64,000 bases of DNA. Origin: an uncultured Apibacter sp. (GTDB lineage: Bacteria > Bacteroidota > Bacteroidia > Flavobacteriales > Weeksellaceae). Below the pieces are notes generated by a model. It was not told the DNA's origin. It did no database searches and saw only the letters and a program-made list of their open reading frames with translations. The translations under genes were made by a program, and so were the position numbers. The stretch lies in assembly GCA_945280365.1 (NCBI GenBank), contig CALYQD010000007.1, forward strand, positions 59,475-123,474. The letters run 5' to 3'. Shown here piece by piece: positions 27,746 to 36,355 of this stretch (position 1 is its first letter; every line of letters begins with the position of its first letter).

Positions 27746-28108
27746 ATGAATATAGAACAACTAAGAGAATATTGCTTACAATTTCCTGCAAGTGAAGAAT
27801 GTTTTCCTTTTGATGATAAAACTTTAGTTTTTAAGGTAAAAGGTAAGATGTTTGCATTAACGTATTTATATAAATCAGAGTTAAAAGTGAATTTAAAATT
27901 TTCAGAAGATTATTGTTTGAAATTGAGAGAGGAATATTCAGAGATTGAACCAGGTTTTCATATGCATAAAAAATATTGGAATACGGTTAATCTTACTGGA
28001 AATTTATCTGATGATTTTATAAAAAATCTTATAAAAGTTTCTTATAAAGAAGTAGTTAATAAATTGACAAACAAACAAAGATCTGAGTTGCAAAATTTTG
28101 GTAACTAA
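27746..28108 (+). CDS. MmcQ/YjbR family protein
   Basis: A 120-residue member of the MmcQ/YjbR family, small proteins with a CyaY-like DNA-binding fold and no settled function. The N-terminal LREYCLQFPASEECFPFDDKTLVFKVKGKMFAL has the family's alternating helix-strand core. The late HMHKKYWNTVNLTG contains the conserved Lys-Tyr-Trp region. The length is normal. It lies 24 bp before the CBS-domain gene and is probably co-transcribed with it and nadK. Confidence 0.88.
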   Translation: MNIEQLREYCLQFPASEECFPFDDKTLVFKVKGKMFALTYLYKSELKVNLKFSEDYCLKLREEYSEIEPGFHMHKKYWNTVNLTGNLSDDFIKNLIKVSYKEVVNKLTNKQRSELQNFGN

Positions 28109-28132
28109 AAAATCTTATTATATCTTAGCATA

Positions 28133-28789
28133 ATGATAATTACAAATTATATATCATCAGATGTATTAATTCTATATGAAAATGATACCATTGCGAGAGC
28201 TGAGCAATTGATGATTGATTTGGGAGTTAGTCATTATCCTGTTATAAATAAAGGAAGAGTAATAGGTAATATAGGTTTGAATATTGTCAGAGATCTTAAA
28301 AAGACAGATATTTTAAAAGATCATCTATTAGATTTAGAACAATTTTATTTGTTTGATAATGCTATACTTTTTGATTCTTTGCATGTATTTAGCGAAAATG
28401 AGACCAACTTAATACCGATTATATCCTTTAAAGAAGAATTTTTAGGTGTTGTTCTTGAAGAAACCGTGATTGAAGAATTGGCTTCATTTCAGTTTACCAC
28501 AGAATATGGTGTGTATATGATTATCTCAACACCTATAAAAAAATACTCAACAAGTGAAATAGCTAATATTGTTGAAAGCAATAATGGAAGAATTTTAGGA
28601 TTGTTATTAGTAAATACGGATGAAGACTCAACACAAATAGTATTAAAATTAAGCGCAGAAAATATCAGTTCCATAGGGGATACTTTCGAAAGATTCGGAT
28701 ATCAGATTTCTAACAAATACTTTGAAGATTCTAAACAAGAACTTTTAAAAGAGAGGTTTGATCAACTGCAAAAATTTATGGAAGTTTAA
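28133..28789 (+). CDS. CBS-domain protein
   Basis: A 218-residue soluble protein. Residues about 1-115 form a tandem CBS pair (first unit with ARAEQLMIDLGVSHYPVINKGRVIGNI, second ending in FKEEFLGVVLEETV), a module that binds adenosine nucleotides. The C-terminal about 85 residues (YGVYMIISTPIKKYSTSEIANIVESNNGRIL) look like an ACT-type regulatory domain. In Flavobacteriia a protein of this kind commonly precedes NAD kinase, as here with a 13-bp gap. It may sense adenylate status for that enzyme or a nearby process (inference). Confidence 0.85.
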   Translation: MIITNYISSDVLILYENDTIARAEQLMIDLGVSHYPVINKGRVIGNIGLNIVRDLKKTDILKDHLLDLEQFYLFDNAILFDSLHVFSENETNLIPIISFKEEFLGVVLEETVIEELASFQFTTEYGVYMIISTPIKKYSTSEIANIVESNNGRILGLLLVNTDEDSTQIVLKLSAENISSIGDTFERFGYQISNKYFEDSKQELLKERFDQLQKFMEV

Positions 28790-28802
28790 AAAGTCTAAAT
28801 TA

Positions 28803-29678
28803 ATGATAGTAGGTGTATATGGAAAAGTAGTTCACCAAGAAGATTATGAACTATATACTGCATTTTTTCGACAATTAGAAGAAAGGCAAATAATTGTTTA
28901 TGTATATGAAAGTTTCTTAAGCGAATTAAAAGAAGTGCTAGGCTTAAAAAATTTAAACTTCATTTCATTCACTAAAAAAAAGGGTCTTCCTAAAGAGACT
29001 AAATTATTATTTACTTTTGGAGGAGATGGAACTATATTATCCACAGTAGCTTATATAAAAGATTCAAATATACCGATTGTAGGCATTAATACTGGTAGAT
29101 TAGGTTTTTTAGCAACTTTTCAAAAAAATGAGTTTCTAAAAGAATTGCCACGGATATTGGAGAATAATTGCGGAATAAGCGAACGATCCGTATTAGAAGT
29201 GAAAAGTACTTTTCATACATTCTTACCCTATGCTATAAATGAAGCAGCAGTGATGCGGAAGAATACTACATCAATGATAACCATTGATGCTTACGTAAAT
29301 GATGTATTTCTAAATACTTTTTGGGCTGATGGATTAATAATTTCAACACCAACCGGTTCTACAGGTTACTCTTTAAGTTGTGGAGGGCCTATTATATATC
29401 CTAAAGCTGACATATTTGTAATAACTCCTATATGTCCACATAATTTAAACGTACGTCCTTTAATATTAAAAGATGATGTGGAAATTAGACTAAAGGTACA
29501 TAGCCGATCTGACAAATATTCTTTATGCTTAGATTCCAGATACAATACAGTAGGAATAGAAGATGAAATAGTAATTAAAAAAGCTCCATTTACCATTAAG
29601 ATTGTTAAGTATAAGAATTATTCATATTTTGAAAATCTTAGAGAAAAATTGAAATGGGGAAACGATTCCAGAAATTAG
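28803..29678 (+). CDS. nadK: NAD kinase
   Basis: Phosphorylates NAD to NADP. It is 291 residues from the ATG at 28803. The frame is open from 28758, but that start overlaps the CBS gene and would add 15 residues absent from the family. The catalytic/phosphate-binding GGDGT is at residues 73-77, followed by NTGRLGFL near 96-103 and the conserved TPTGSTGYSLSCGGPI. The length is typical. The uppS/bamA genes often found next are missing; about 300 bp of non-coding DNA and nrdB follow instead. Confidence 0.95.
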   Translation: MIVGVYGKVVHQEDYELYTAFFRQLEERQIIVYVYESFLSELKEVLGLKNLNFISFTKKKGLPKETKLLFTFGGDGTILSTVAYIKDSNIPIVGINTGRLGFLATFQKNEFLKELPRILENNCGISERSVLEVKSTFHTFLPYAINEAAVMRKNTTSMITIDAYVNDVFLNTFWADGLIISTPTGSTGYSLSCGGPIIYPKADIFVITPICPHNLNVRPLILKDDVEIRLKVHSRSDKYSLCLDSRYNTVGIEDEIVIKKAPFTIKIVKYKNYSYFENLREKLKWGNDSRN

Positions 29679-29980
29679 TTATTTTTCCAATTTGCAATAT
29701 TATATAAAGTATTTTGTTTATAACTTCTTAATATCTTTTAACAAACTCTTTAATCTTATTATTGAATAATATTTAATTTTAATAACTGGATTGAGAACTA
29801 TAGTTTTAAGTTCAATTATTTGATAATAAGCTAACTAATATAATCATAAGAATATAAAATTTGAACATAAGACATCGTAACCTCTAAAAAGAAAAAATGG
29901 TACCGATTCTTATGAAGGATTTTCTATCTTTTAAAATTAAGTAAATAAAAAATAACAATAAGATAAAAAAATTAAGGATT

Positions 29981-30955
29981 ATGTCAATATTTGATAGAAG
30001 AATTAATTACAAACCTTTTGAATACCCTGAAATTTTACAATTTACAGAAGCAATTAATCATGCCTATTGGGTTCATTCAGAAGTAGATTTTACTGCCGAT
30101 ATTCAAGATTTTCATTCACATTTAGAAGATAGAGAAAGAAATTCCATTAAAAATAGCTTATTAGCTATTGCACAGATTGAAGTAGCTGTTAAAAGTTTTT
30201 GGGGAAATATTTATCAACATTTTCCAAAACCGGAATTTAACGGATTAGGGAGTACATTTGCTGAATGTGAATTCAGACATTCGGAAGCCTATTCGAGATT
30301 ATTAGAAGTTTTAGGATATAATAATGAATTTGAAAAATTATTGGAAATACCGGTTATAAGAGAAAGAGTTGAATATTTAGACAATGCATTAAAATATGCT
30401 AAATCTGATGACCGCAAAAAATATGTAGTTTCTCTTATTCTATTTACCATTCTCATTGAAAACGTTTCTTTGTTCAGTCAATTTGCTATTATCTTATCTT
30501 TTACGCGTTTTAAGGGACTTATGAAGAATGTAAGCAACATAATTGGCTGGACTTCTGTAGATGAACAAATCCATGCTAATGCTGGAATATATCTCGTTAA
30601 TAAAATTAAAGAAGAATATCCCGACTTCTTCGATGAAGATACAATAAATCATATCTTGGATACAGTTAAAAAATCTATCATTATTGAAGGAAATATTCTC
30701 GATTGGATATTCGAAAAAGGAGAATTAAATACCATTGAAAAAGAAAATCTTATAAATTTTATGAAATTTAGGGTTGATGAAAGCTTACAACAAATCGGTA
30801 TGGATAGGCTATATAATATAACCTCGGAACAATATAGGCCTATGGCTTGGTTTGAAGAAGAAGTTTTTGCAAATAGCCTAGACGACTTTTTTGCTAAAAG
30901 ACCTACAGAATATACAAAATACGATAAAAGTATAACTGAAAACGATTTATTTTAA
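29981..30955 (+). CDS. nrdB: Class I ribonucleotide reductase, beta (radical) subunit
   Basis: The small subunit that generates the radical used to reduce ribonucleotides, 324 residues. Ferritin-like metal ligands are visible: Glu67, then Glu97, His100 and the radical tyrosine Tyr104 in the E-x2-H-x3-Y pattern. Later ligands are in ILIENVSLF and SVDEQIHANAG. The presence of Tyr104 points to a tyrosyl-radical enzyme, although the metal (Fe or Mn) cannot be told. No N-terminal ATP-cone is present. A 10-bp palindrome AACTATAGTT lies upstream in the otherwise empty 29679-29980 interval. The next gene begins immediately after the stop codon. Confidence 0.95.
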   Translation: MSIFDRRINYKPFEYPEILQFTEAINHAYWVHSEVDFTADIQDFHSHLEDRERNSIKNSLLAIAQIEVAVKSFWGNIYQHFPKPEFNGLGSTFAECEFRHSEAYSRLLEVLGYNNEFEKLLEIPVIRERVEYLDNALKYAKSDDRKKYVVSLILFTILIENVSLFSQFAIILSFTRFKGLMKNVSNIIGWTSVDEQIHANAGIYLVNKIKEEYPDFFDEDTINHILDTVKKSIIIEGNILDWIFEKGELNTIEKENLINFMKFRVDESLQQIGMDRLYNITSEQYRPMAWFEEEVFANSLDDFFAKRPTEYTKYDKSITENDLF

Positions 30956-31249
30956 ATGGGAGATTTTTATTTAATTAAGGCAAACTTTTTATATCTTGAT
31001 TTTACGTCAACTATTGAAAAAGAAATTGCTACCAATCTTATAGATAAGGACCGTCATGTATTGGTGCTAGAAGAATTGGAAAAAATATTATTCAGATATC
31101 TTACTGATTTTACTTTATCTGAAATATATGAAATGCCTTTTATTGATGAAGATGGAAAAGATAATGGGTATCTTTTAAGAAGGTTAGCAATAAATAAAGT
31201 GACTGGGCTGAAAGGAAAATTAGAATTAATGGTTAAAAGATTAGATTAG
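30956..31249 (+). CDS. Unknown small protein encoded between nrdB and nrdA
   Basis: A 97-residue acidic/hydrophobic protein I do not recognise. It is mostly predicted helical, with no signal peptide, membrane helix, Cys motif or ATP-cone signature. Its ATG directly abuts the nrdB stop codon, and nrdA starts 8 bp after its stop. The three genes are therefore one translational unit. This position suggests an accessory or regulatory role for the reductase (inference from context only). Confidence 0.75.
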   Translation: MGDFYLIKANFLYLDFTSTIEKEIATNLIDKDRHVLVLEELEKILFRYLTDFTLSEIYEMPFIDEDGKDNGYLLRRLAINKVTGLKGKLELMVKRLD

Positions 31250-31257
31250 ATAAAATT

Positions 31258-32907
31258 ATGAGTGAAAAACTTTGGTGGAAAAATTCTGAAAGTGAACAGA
31301 TATTAAATAGAGGATATCTTCTAAAGGGTGAGACGGTGGAAGGAGCTATCGATCGAATAACTTCAGCCGCCGCTCAAAGATTATATAAACCGGAGCTCAA
31401 AGAGGCTTTTCAAGAAATGATTGAAAGGGGATGGATGAGCTTAAGTTCTCCTATATGGGCTAATATGGGAACGGAAAGAGGATTGCCTATATCTTGTTTC
31501 AATGTTCACATTCCTGATAGCATAGAAGGAATTACTCATAAATTAGGCGAGGTTATTATGCAAACCAAAATTGGAGGAGGAACTTCCGGTTATTTTGGTG
31601 CCTTAAGAGAAAGAGGTTCAGCTGTTTCCGACAACGGAAAAAGTAGTGGTGCAGTAAGTTTCATGAAATTATTCGATACCGCTATGGATACGATTTCTCA
31701 GGGAGGGGTAAGAAGAGGTGCTTTTGCTGCCTATCTGGATATTGATCATCCGGATATTGAAGAATTTTTATCTATTAGAGATATTGGAAATCCAATACAA
31801 AATCTATTTTTCGGTATTTGTGTTCCTGATTATTGGATGCAGGAAATGATTGATGGAGATATTGATAAAAGAAAAATATGGGCGAAAGTTTTAGAAAGTC
31901 GTCAACAAAAAGGATTACCCTATATATTTTTTACTGATAATATAAATAAAAATAAACCACAGGTATATAAAGATAAAGGAATGATTATTCATGCTTCAAA
32001 TCTTTGTTCTGAAATCATGCTTCCTTCTACAGAAGAAGAGTCATTTATCTGTTGTTTATCTTCCATGAATTTAGAATTATATGACGAATGGAAAGATACT
32101 GAGGCCGTAAAATTAGCAGTATTTTTCTTGGATGCTGTTTTGCAGGAATTTATCGTAAAAACCGAAGGAAATTATTATCTTTCTTCGGCTAATAAATTCG
32201 CTAAAAAACATCGTGCTTTAGGTTTAGGTGTTCTAGGATGGCATTCTTACTTACAGAAAAATATGATTCCTTTTGAAGGAATGGTAGCAAAACAAAAGAC
32301 AGTTGAAATTTTCAAATATTTACAAGATAAATCTAATAAAGCAAGTGAAGACTTGGCTAGGATTTATGGAGAGCCTGAATTATTGAAAGGATACGGAAGA
32401 AGAAACTCTACGCTACTGGCTATTGCTCCAACCACCTCATCTTCGGCAATTTTAGGACAAACATCACCAGGTATAGAACCATTTAGTTCCAACTACTATA
32501 AAGCAGGCCTTTCTAAAGGTAACTTTATGCGTAAGAATAAGTATTTGGATATGTTGCTTACTGAAAAAAACATTAATAATGAGGATACATGGAGAAGTAT
32601 TATGCTCAATGGCGGAAGTGTTCAACATTTAAAAGAGCTGACCTATGAAGAAAAACAAGTTTTTAAAACCTTTAAAGAAATTAGTCAGTTGGAAATTGTA
32701 CAACAAGCATCAATAAGACAAAAATATGTTGATCAATCACAATCATTAAATTTAAATATACCTGCTGAGCTTCCAGTGAAAGAAGTCAATCGTTTATTAA
32801 TTGAGGCTTGGAAATTAGGTATTAAAACATTGTACTATCAAAGAAGTCAAAGTGTAGCCAAAGAGTTAGTGCTAAACTTAGTTAATTGCAGCAGTTGTGA
32901 ATCATAA
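31258..32907 (+). CDS. nrdA: Class I ribonucleotide reductase, alpha (catalytic) subunit
   Basis: The catalytic subunit reducing ribonucleoside diphosphates, 549 residues. This is much shorter than E. coli NrdA (761 residues), mainly because the N-terminal ATP-cone is absent. Key residues by alignment to E. coli: Cys80 (PISCFN, Cys225), Asn248-Cys250-Glu252 (SNLCSE, radical loop), Cys265 (CCLSSMNL, Cys462), the radical-transfer pair Tyr526-Tyr527 (LYYQ), and the C-terminal thiol pair Cys544/Cys547 that receives electrons from thioredoxin. All catalytic parts are thus present. The overall activity switch that the cone provides is missing, unless another factor supplies it. A strong terminator follows. 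Confidence 0.95.
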   Translation: MSEKLWWKNSESEQILNRGYLLKGETVEGAIDRITSAAAQRLYKPELKEAFQEMIERGWMSLSSPIWANMGTERGLPISCFNVHIPDSIEGITHKLGEVIMQTKIGGGTSGYFGALRERGSAVSDNGKSSGAVSFMKLFDTAMDTISQGGVRRGAFAAYLDIDHPDIEEFLSIRDIGNPIQNLFFGICVPDYWMQEMIDGDIDKRKIWAKVLESRQQKGLPYIFFTDNINKNKPQVYKDKGMIIHASNLCSEIMLPSTEEESFICCLSSMNLELYDEWKDTEAVKLAVFFLDAVLQEFIVKTEGNYYLSSANKFAKKHRALGLGVLGWHSYLQKNMIPFEGMVAKQKTVEIFKYLQDKSNKASEDLARIYGEPELLKGYGRRNSTLLAIAPTTSSSAILGQTSPGIEPFSSNYYKAGLSKGNFMRKNKYLDMLLTEKNINNEDTWRSIMLNGGSVQHLKELTYEEKQVFKTFKEISQLEIVQQASIRQKYVDQSQSLNLNIPAELPVKEVNRLLIEAWKLGIKTLYYQRSQSVAKELVLNLVNCSSCES

Positions 32908-32935
32908 ATAATATTATTTTCTATCATTTATTTTG

Positions 32936-32966
32936 AAAGACTACTAAAAAGTGTAGTCTTTTTTAT
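32936..32966 (+). terminator. Terminator of the nrdB-orf-nrdA operon
   Basis: AAAGACTAC (32936-32944) pairs with GTAGTCTTT (32953-32961) across an 8-nt loop and is followed by a T-rich tail. It begins 29 bp after the nrdA stop. Confidence 0.8.
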
Positions 32967-33057
32967 TTTAAAAAGGATGCATATTGAATTTATATTTCAT
33001 GAATAACTTATCTTTGTATTGAATGATCTTATTTTAATAATAGGCTTAAACATACTA

Positions 33058-33693
33058 ATGAAAGATTTTTATAAAATATTGGAAATTGATTCATCAGCCT
33101 CATTAAACGAAATAAAAAAATCTTACAGAAGATTAGCTTTACAATTTCATCCTGATAGAAATTTTGATAATAAACTAAATGAAAAAAAAATTATCGATAT
33201 TATAGAAGCCTACAAAACTTTATCCAATGAAAAATTGCGTAAAAAATATGATTTAATATACAGAAACAAAATTATATCAACTCAACCAATAACTCCTTAT
33301 GTTTTCTTGAAAAAAATTCAGGATATACGTAAATTTATTTATGATAAAGGTGCTAACAAAGTAAGTAAAAATGCTTTATATAATTGTTTGGAAAAACTTT
33401 TGTCCGATAAAAATATTAAATTTTTACATTTAAATGGTACTCATAATATTTTAAAGCAAATAATAGTGGAGGTTTCAAGATATATAAATTTTTTACAAGA
33501 TATAGATAAAGATAAAATTATCATCAAACTCTATAAATTAACTGGAGGAAATGATGAAATGATAATATTAGTTAAAGAGACGATCAAACAAAATGAAAAT
33601 AAATATAATTTTGTAAATAGTATAATTTCAAAATTAACTTATAAATTAAAGAAAATGTTTAATTACTTATATAAATTTAGAATTCCTATTTAA
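33058..33693 (+). CDS. J-domain (DnaJ-like) protein
   Basis: A 211-residue protein with an N-terminal J domain (about residues 1-68) that would stimulate the ATPase of an Hsp70. The diagnostic HPD tripeptide lies in LQFHPDRNFD, followed by the usual AYKTLSNEKLRKKYD. The remaining about 140 residues are Lys/Ile-rich, helical, and match no Hsp40 domain I know (no zinc fingers, no CTD). The start at 33058 is preferred over an upstream in-frame ATG at 33019, because the J domain normally begins at MKDFYKIL. It stands between terminators and is probably monocistronic. Confidence 0.88.
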   Translation: MKDFYKILEIDSSASLNEIKKSYRRLALQFHPDRNFDNKLNEKKIIDIIEAYKTLSNEKLRKKYDLIYRNKIISTQPITPYVFLKKIQDIRKFIYDKGANKVSKNALYNCLEKLLSDKNIKFLHLNGTHNILKQIIVEVSRYINFLQDIDKDKIIIKLYKLTGGNDEMIILVKETIKQNENKYNFVNSIISKLTYKLKKMFNYLYKFRIPI

Positions 33694-33773
33694 ACTTTGT
33701 ATTTTAGCTTGTAAATTGGGATTTTTAATTAACTGATTAGTAAATAAACAAAAATAATTCTTAACTACTTTAA

Positions 33774-34370
33774 ATGATAATGAATATAAAAATGCGAAAG
33801 GTATTTTGTATAATAATATTATTACTTACAATAGGTAGTAATACATTTTTTTCACAAAATAAAAGTAATAGTCAATCAACCTCATCCAATCAAAAGAAAA
33901 AAAGTTTAATTTTTGGACCTAAATCTGCAGGAAAAATTAAAGATTTATTTTTTACAAATAAAGGATTTAAATTGCCGGGGAAAATTTTGTCAATAAATTC
34001 AATAGCGACCTATACAGAAGTAAATTCAATAGAAGGTTCGGGAAATGTATATTTCTGGGATTTCACTAATAGTTTCCAGATAAGTGCTATATCTGAAGGG
34101 GAAGGCGAGAGGGGGAATAATGATAAAATTTCCTTAGTAAGTTTCAATTATGGAGGAATAGGCTCAATTGAATTAGCTAATACGATCATTTTAAATAAAT
34201 CTACTTTAAATTCAATTGAGAAACAATATCCTAAACGTTTAATAAAATTTAACAATTCAAATTTACCTACCTATAAAATTAAGGATGGTAAAATATTTGC
34301 TACTTTTTATTTCAATGAAAAAAATATTTTAATTAGCTTATCAATTTCTGATTATGATTTAGAATTCTAA
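33774..34370 (+). CDS. Hypothetical exported protein, 198 aa
   Basis: A protein of unknown function with an N-terminal signal peptide (hydrophobic core CIIILLLTIGSNTFF, likely cleavage before QNK). Starts at 33774, 33780 and 33792 are in frame; the last (MRKVFC) gives the most usual signal peptide. A Ser/Gln/Asn-rich linker is followed by a beta-rich domain with short Gly segments. No motif or family is recognised. It has no partner genes on its strand. Confidence 0.65.
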   Translation: MIMNIKMRKVFCIIILLLTIGSNTFFSQNKSNSQSTSSNQKKKSLIFGPKSAGKIKDLFFTNKGFKLPGKILSINSIATYTEVNSIEGSGNVYFWDFTNSFQISAISEGEGERGNNDKISLVSFNYGGIGSIELANTIILNKSTLNSIEKQYPKRLIKFNNSNLPTYKIKDGKIFATFYFNEKNILISLSISDYDLEF

Positions 34371-34430
34371 AATTTGCCATTTTAGGCATTAAAATTTAAG
34401 CAGATTATGATTTTTTAAGAAAATAATATT

Positions 34431-34838
34431 TTATTCTTTAATCAAAAATTCTTCTTGGTAATATTTATTTGATTTATCAAGATAATATAGTTTATTCCCC
34501 GAAATTCTAAATCGAAATCCGTACTTATCAAGGATAAGTATACAATTATTTTTATCATAACTATAGTTGCCTTTTTCATTAATAACAGGTTCTTTATCTT
34601 CTTCAGCAAAAAGTTGGATTTTTAAAGCATAACTTGAATTTCCATATAAGGTCAATTCAACGAAATCACAATCATCGCAGGATATTTGACCTTTATAAGT
34701 GCCCGTAATAGATTTTGGAATTTCAGATATATGGTTGATTTCTGAATTTTGATATATATTTTTCTTTTTATCGCAGCTTATAAAAATAATGTTAAAGAAA
34801 AATAATATTACATATTTATAAATAGAATAGTTATTCAT
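34431..34838 (-). CDS. NlpE-like lipoprotein
   Basis: A 135-residue lipoprotein related to the N-terminal domain of NlpE. The lipobox FISC places the lipidated Cys at residue 22. The hallmark GTYKGQISCDDC (Cys54, Cys57) opens a small beta-barrel of lipocalin-like type. In E. coli, NlpE senses surfaces and copper through its cysteines and signals to the Cpx system (established there). Whether that applies here is unknown, since Bacteroidetes proteins of this type usually stand alone. The gene is isolated; the E2 gene lies upstream on the same strand. Confidence 0.8.
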   Translation of the reverse strand: MNNYSIYKYVILFFFNIIFISCDKKKNIYQNSEINHISEIPKSITGTYKGQISCDDCDFVELTLYGNSSYALKIQLFAEEDKEPVINEKGNYSYDKNNCILILDKYGFRFRISGNKLYYLDKSNKYYQEEFLIKE

Positions 34839-34878
34839 AGAATAAAAATAATTTTATATTATTTATATTAAATAAATA

Positions 34879-36201
34879 CTAAAACTTTGTATTAAGGTCA
34901 AATTTTTCCAAATAATCAGAAACCTTTTTAGCAAAAGCACCTCCAAGAGCTCCATCGATAACCCTGTGGTCATAGGTATGGGAAATTATCATCATATTTC
35001 GAATTCCGATCATGTCACCCTGTGGAGTTTCAATAACTGCCGGTTTTTTTACAATTGAACCTACTGCCATAATCGCTACTTGAGGTTGATTAATAATGGG
35101 AGTTCCGGCAATATTTCCAAAACTACCTATGTTACTTAATGTATAAGTTCCTCCTTTAGTATCTTCAGGTTTTAATTGATTGTTTCTAGCACGAACTGCT
35201 AAATCGTTTATAGATCTAGCTAATCCTGACAAACTAAGTTGGTCGGCATTTTTAATTACAGGTACTATTAAATTTCCATTAGGTACAGCGGTTGCAATAC
35301 CGATATTAATATTTTTCCTTTTTATAATAGTATTTCCGTCAACAGAAATGTTAATTAATGGAAAATCTTTTAAAGCTTTAACTATTGCCTGTATAAACAT
35401 AGGCATAAAAGTTAATTTTACCCCCTCACGTTGTAAGAAGGTATCTTTATTTTTATTTCTCCATAGTACTAAATTTGTGACATCGCATTCAACAAAAGAG
35501 GTAACATGAGCAGATATTTGTCTGCTTTGAAGCATATTTTTGGAAATTAGCTTACGCATTCTATCCATTTCAATAATCTCATCCGAATCAGATATGAATG
35601 AGGAGGTAGATAAGAATGAGGAATCAAGTGCTTCACTTGTTTTTTCTATAGCTGTTTGGGTATTTTTATCTTTTAAATAAGAAAGTAAATCTTCTTTAGT
35701 AATTCTTCCATTCAACCCTGTACCCTGTATTTTTTCAATTTCCGATAGTGATATATTTTCCTTTTTACAAATTGAACGAATCAAAGGAGAATAAAATCTA
35801 TCTTGTGTTGAGCTAATAGGTCGCAAATTCGAGGTAGAGAGTAGAGGTTTTACCAGTTCTTCAGTGATTATTTCATCAGTAAATGAAGTAGTAATTGTTA
35901 AATCGTTATCTTTTTGTAAGGATAATTCAGATTTAAAAGATGTTGAACTTTTATCGATATTATCAATTTCTAATATTGCAAAAGCTTCTCCTATTTTACA
36001 AATATCATTTACTTCTTTAAGTTTTTTTAGTAATTTTCCTGAAATGGAGGAGGGCACATCCGAATCGACCTTATCAGTAGCGATTCCAACAATTGTTTCA
36101 TCTTCTTCTATATAATCTCCTTCATTTTTTACCCATTCGGTAATAGTAGCTTCCATTATACCTTCTCCCATAGGAGGTAATATAAGTTTATATTCAGCCA
36201 T
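34879..36201 (-). CDS. 2-oxoacid dehydrogenase E2 (dihydrolipoamide acyltransferase)
   Basis: The core acyltransferase of a 2-oxoacid dehydrogenase complex, 440 residues. It has a lipoyl domain (residues about 1-78) with the lipoylated Lys44 in ATDKVDSDV. A linker follows, then a peripheral-subunit-binding domain (about 133-177, with RITKEDLLSYL). The catalytic domain contains the active-site HRVIDG with His412 and Asp416. The domain order and a single lipoyl domain fit branched-chain or generic Bacteroidetes complexes better than the multi-lipoyl pyruvate type. The E1 and E3 genes are not in the window, so substrate is uncertain. Confidence 0.92.
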   Translation of the reverse strand: MAEYKLILPPMGEGIMEATITEWVKNEGDYIEEDETIVGIATDKVDSDVPSSISGKLLKKLKEVNDICKIGEAFAILEIDNIDKSSTSFKSELSLQKDNDLTITTSFTDEIITEELVKPLLSTSNLRPISSTQDRFYSPLIRSICKKENISLSEIEKIQGTGLNGRITKEDLLSYLKDKNTQTAIEKTSEALDSSFLSTSSFISDSDEIIEMDRMRKLISKNMLQSRQISAHVTSFVECDVTNLVLWRNKNKDTFLQREGVKLTFMPMFIQAIVKALKDFPLINISVDGNTIIKRKNINIGIATAVPNGNLIVPVIKNADQLSLSGLARSINDLAVRARNNQLKPEDTKGGTYTLSNIGSFGNIAGTPIINQPQVAIMAVGSIVKKPAVIETPQGDMIGIRNMMIISHTYDHRVIDGALGGAFAKKVSDYLEKFDLNTKF

Positions 36202-36355
36202 AGTTAATAATTAGAAAGACAAAACTAGGAAAAAAATATGGAACGACTTCAAAATTTCTATATCATACTAATAAAATGTTAAAATAAAATAAAATTTTTA
36301 ATAAAATTTTTTTTAAAAAATATAAATTTGTTTATCTAATCATTAGTTCATATAT

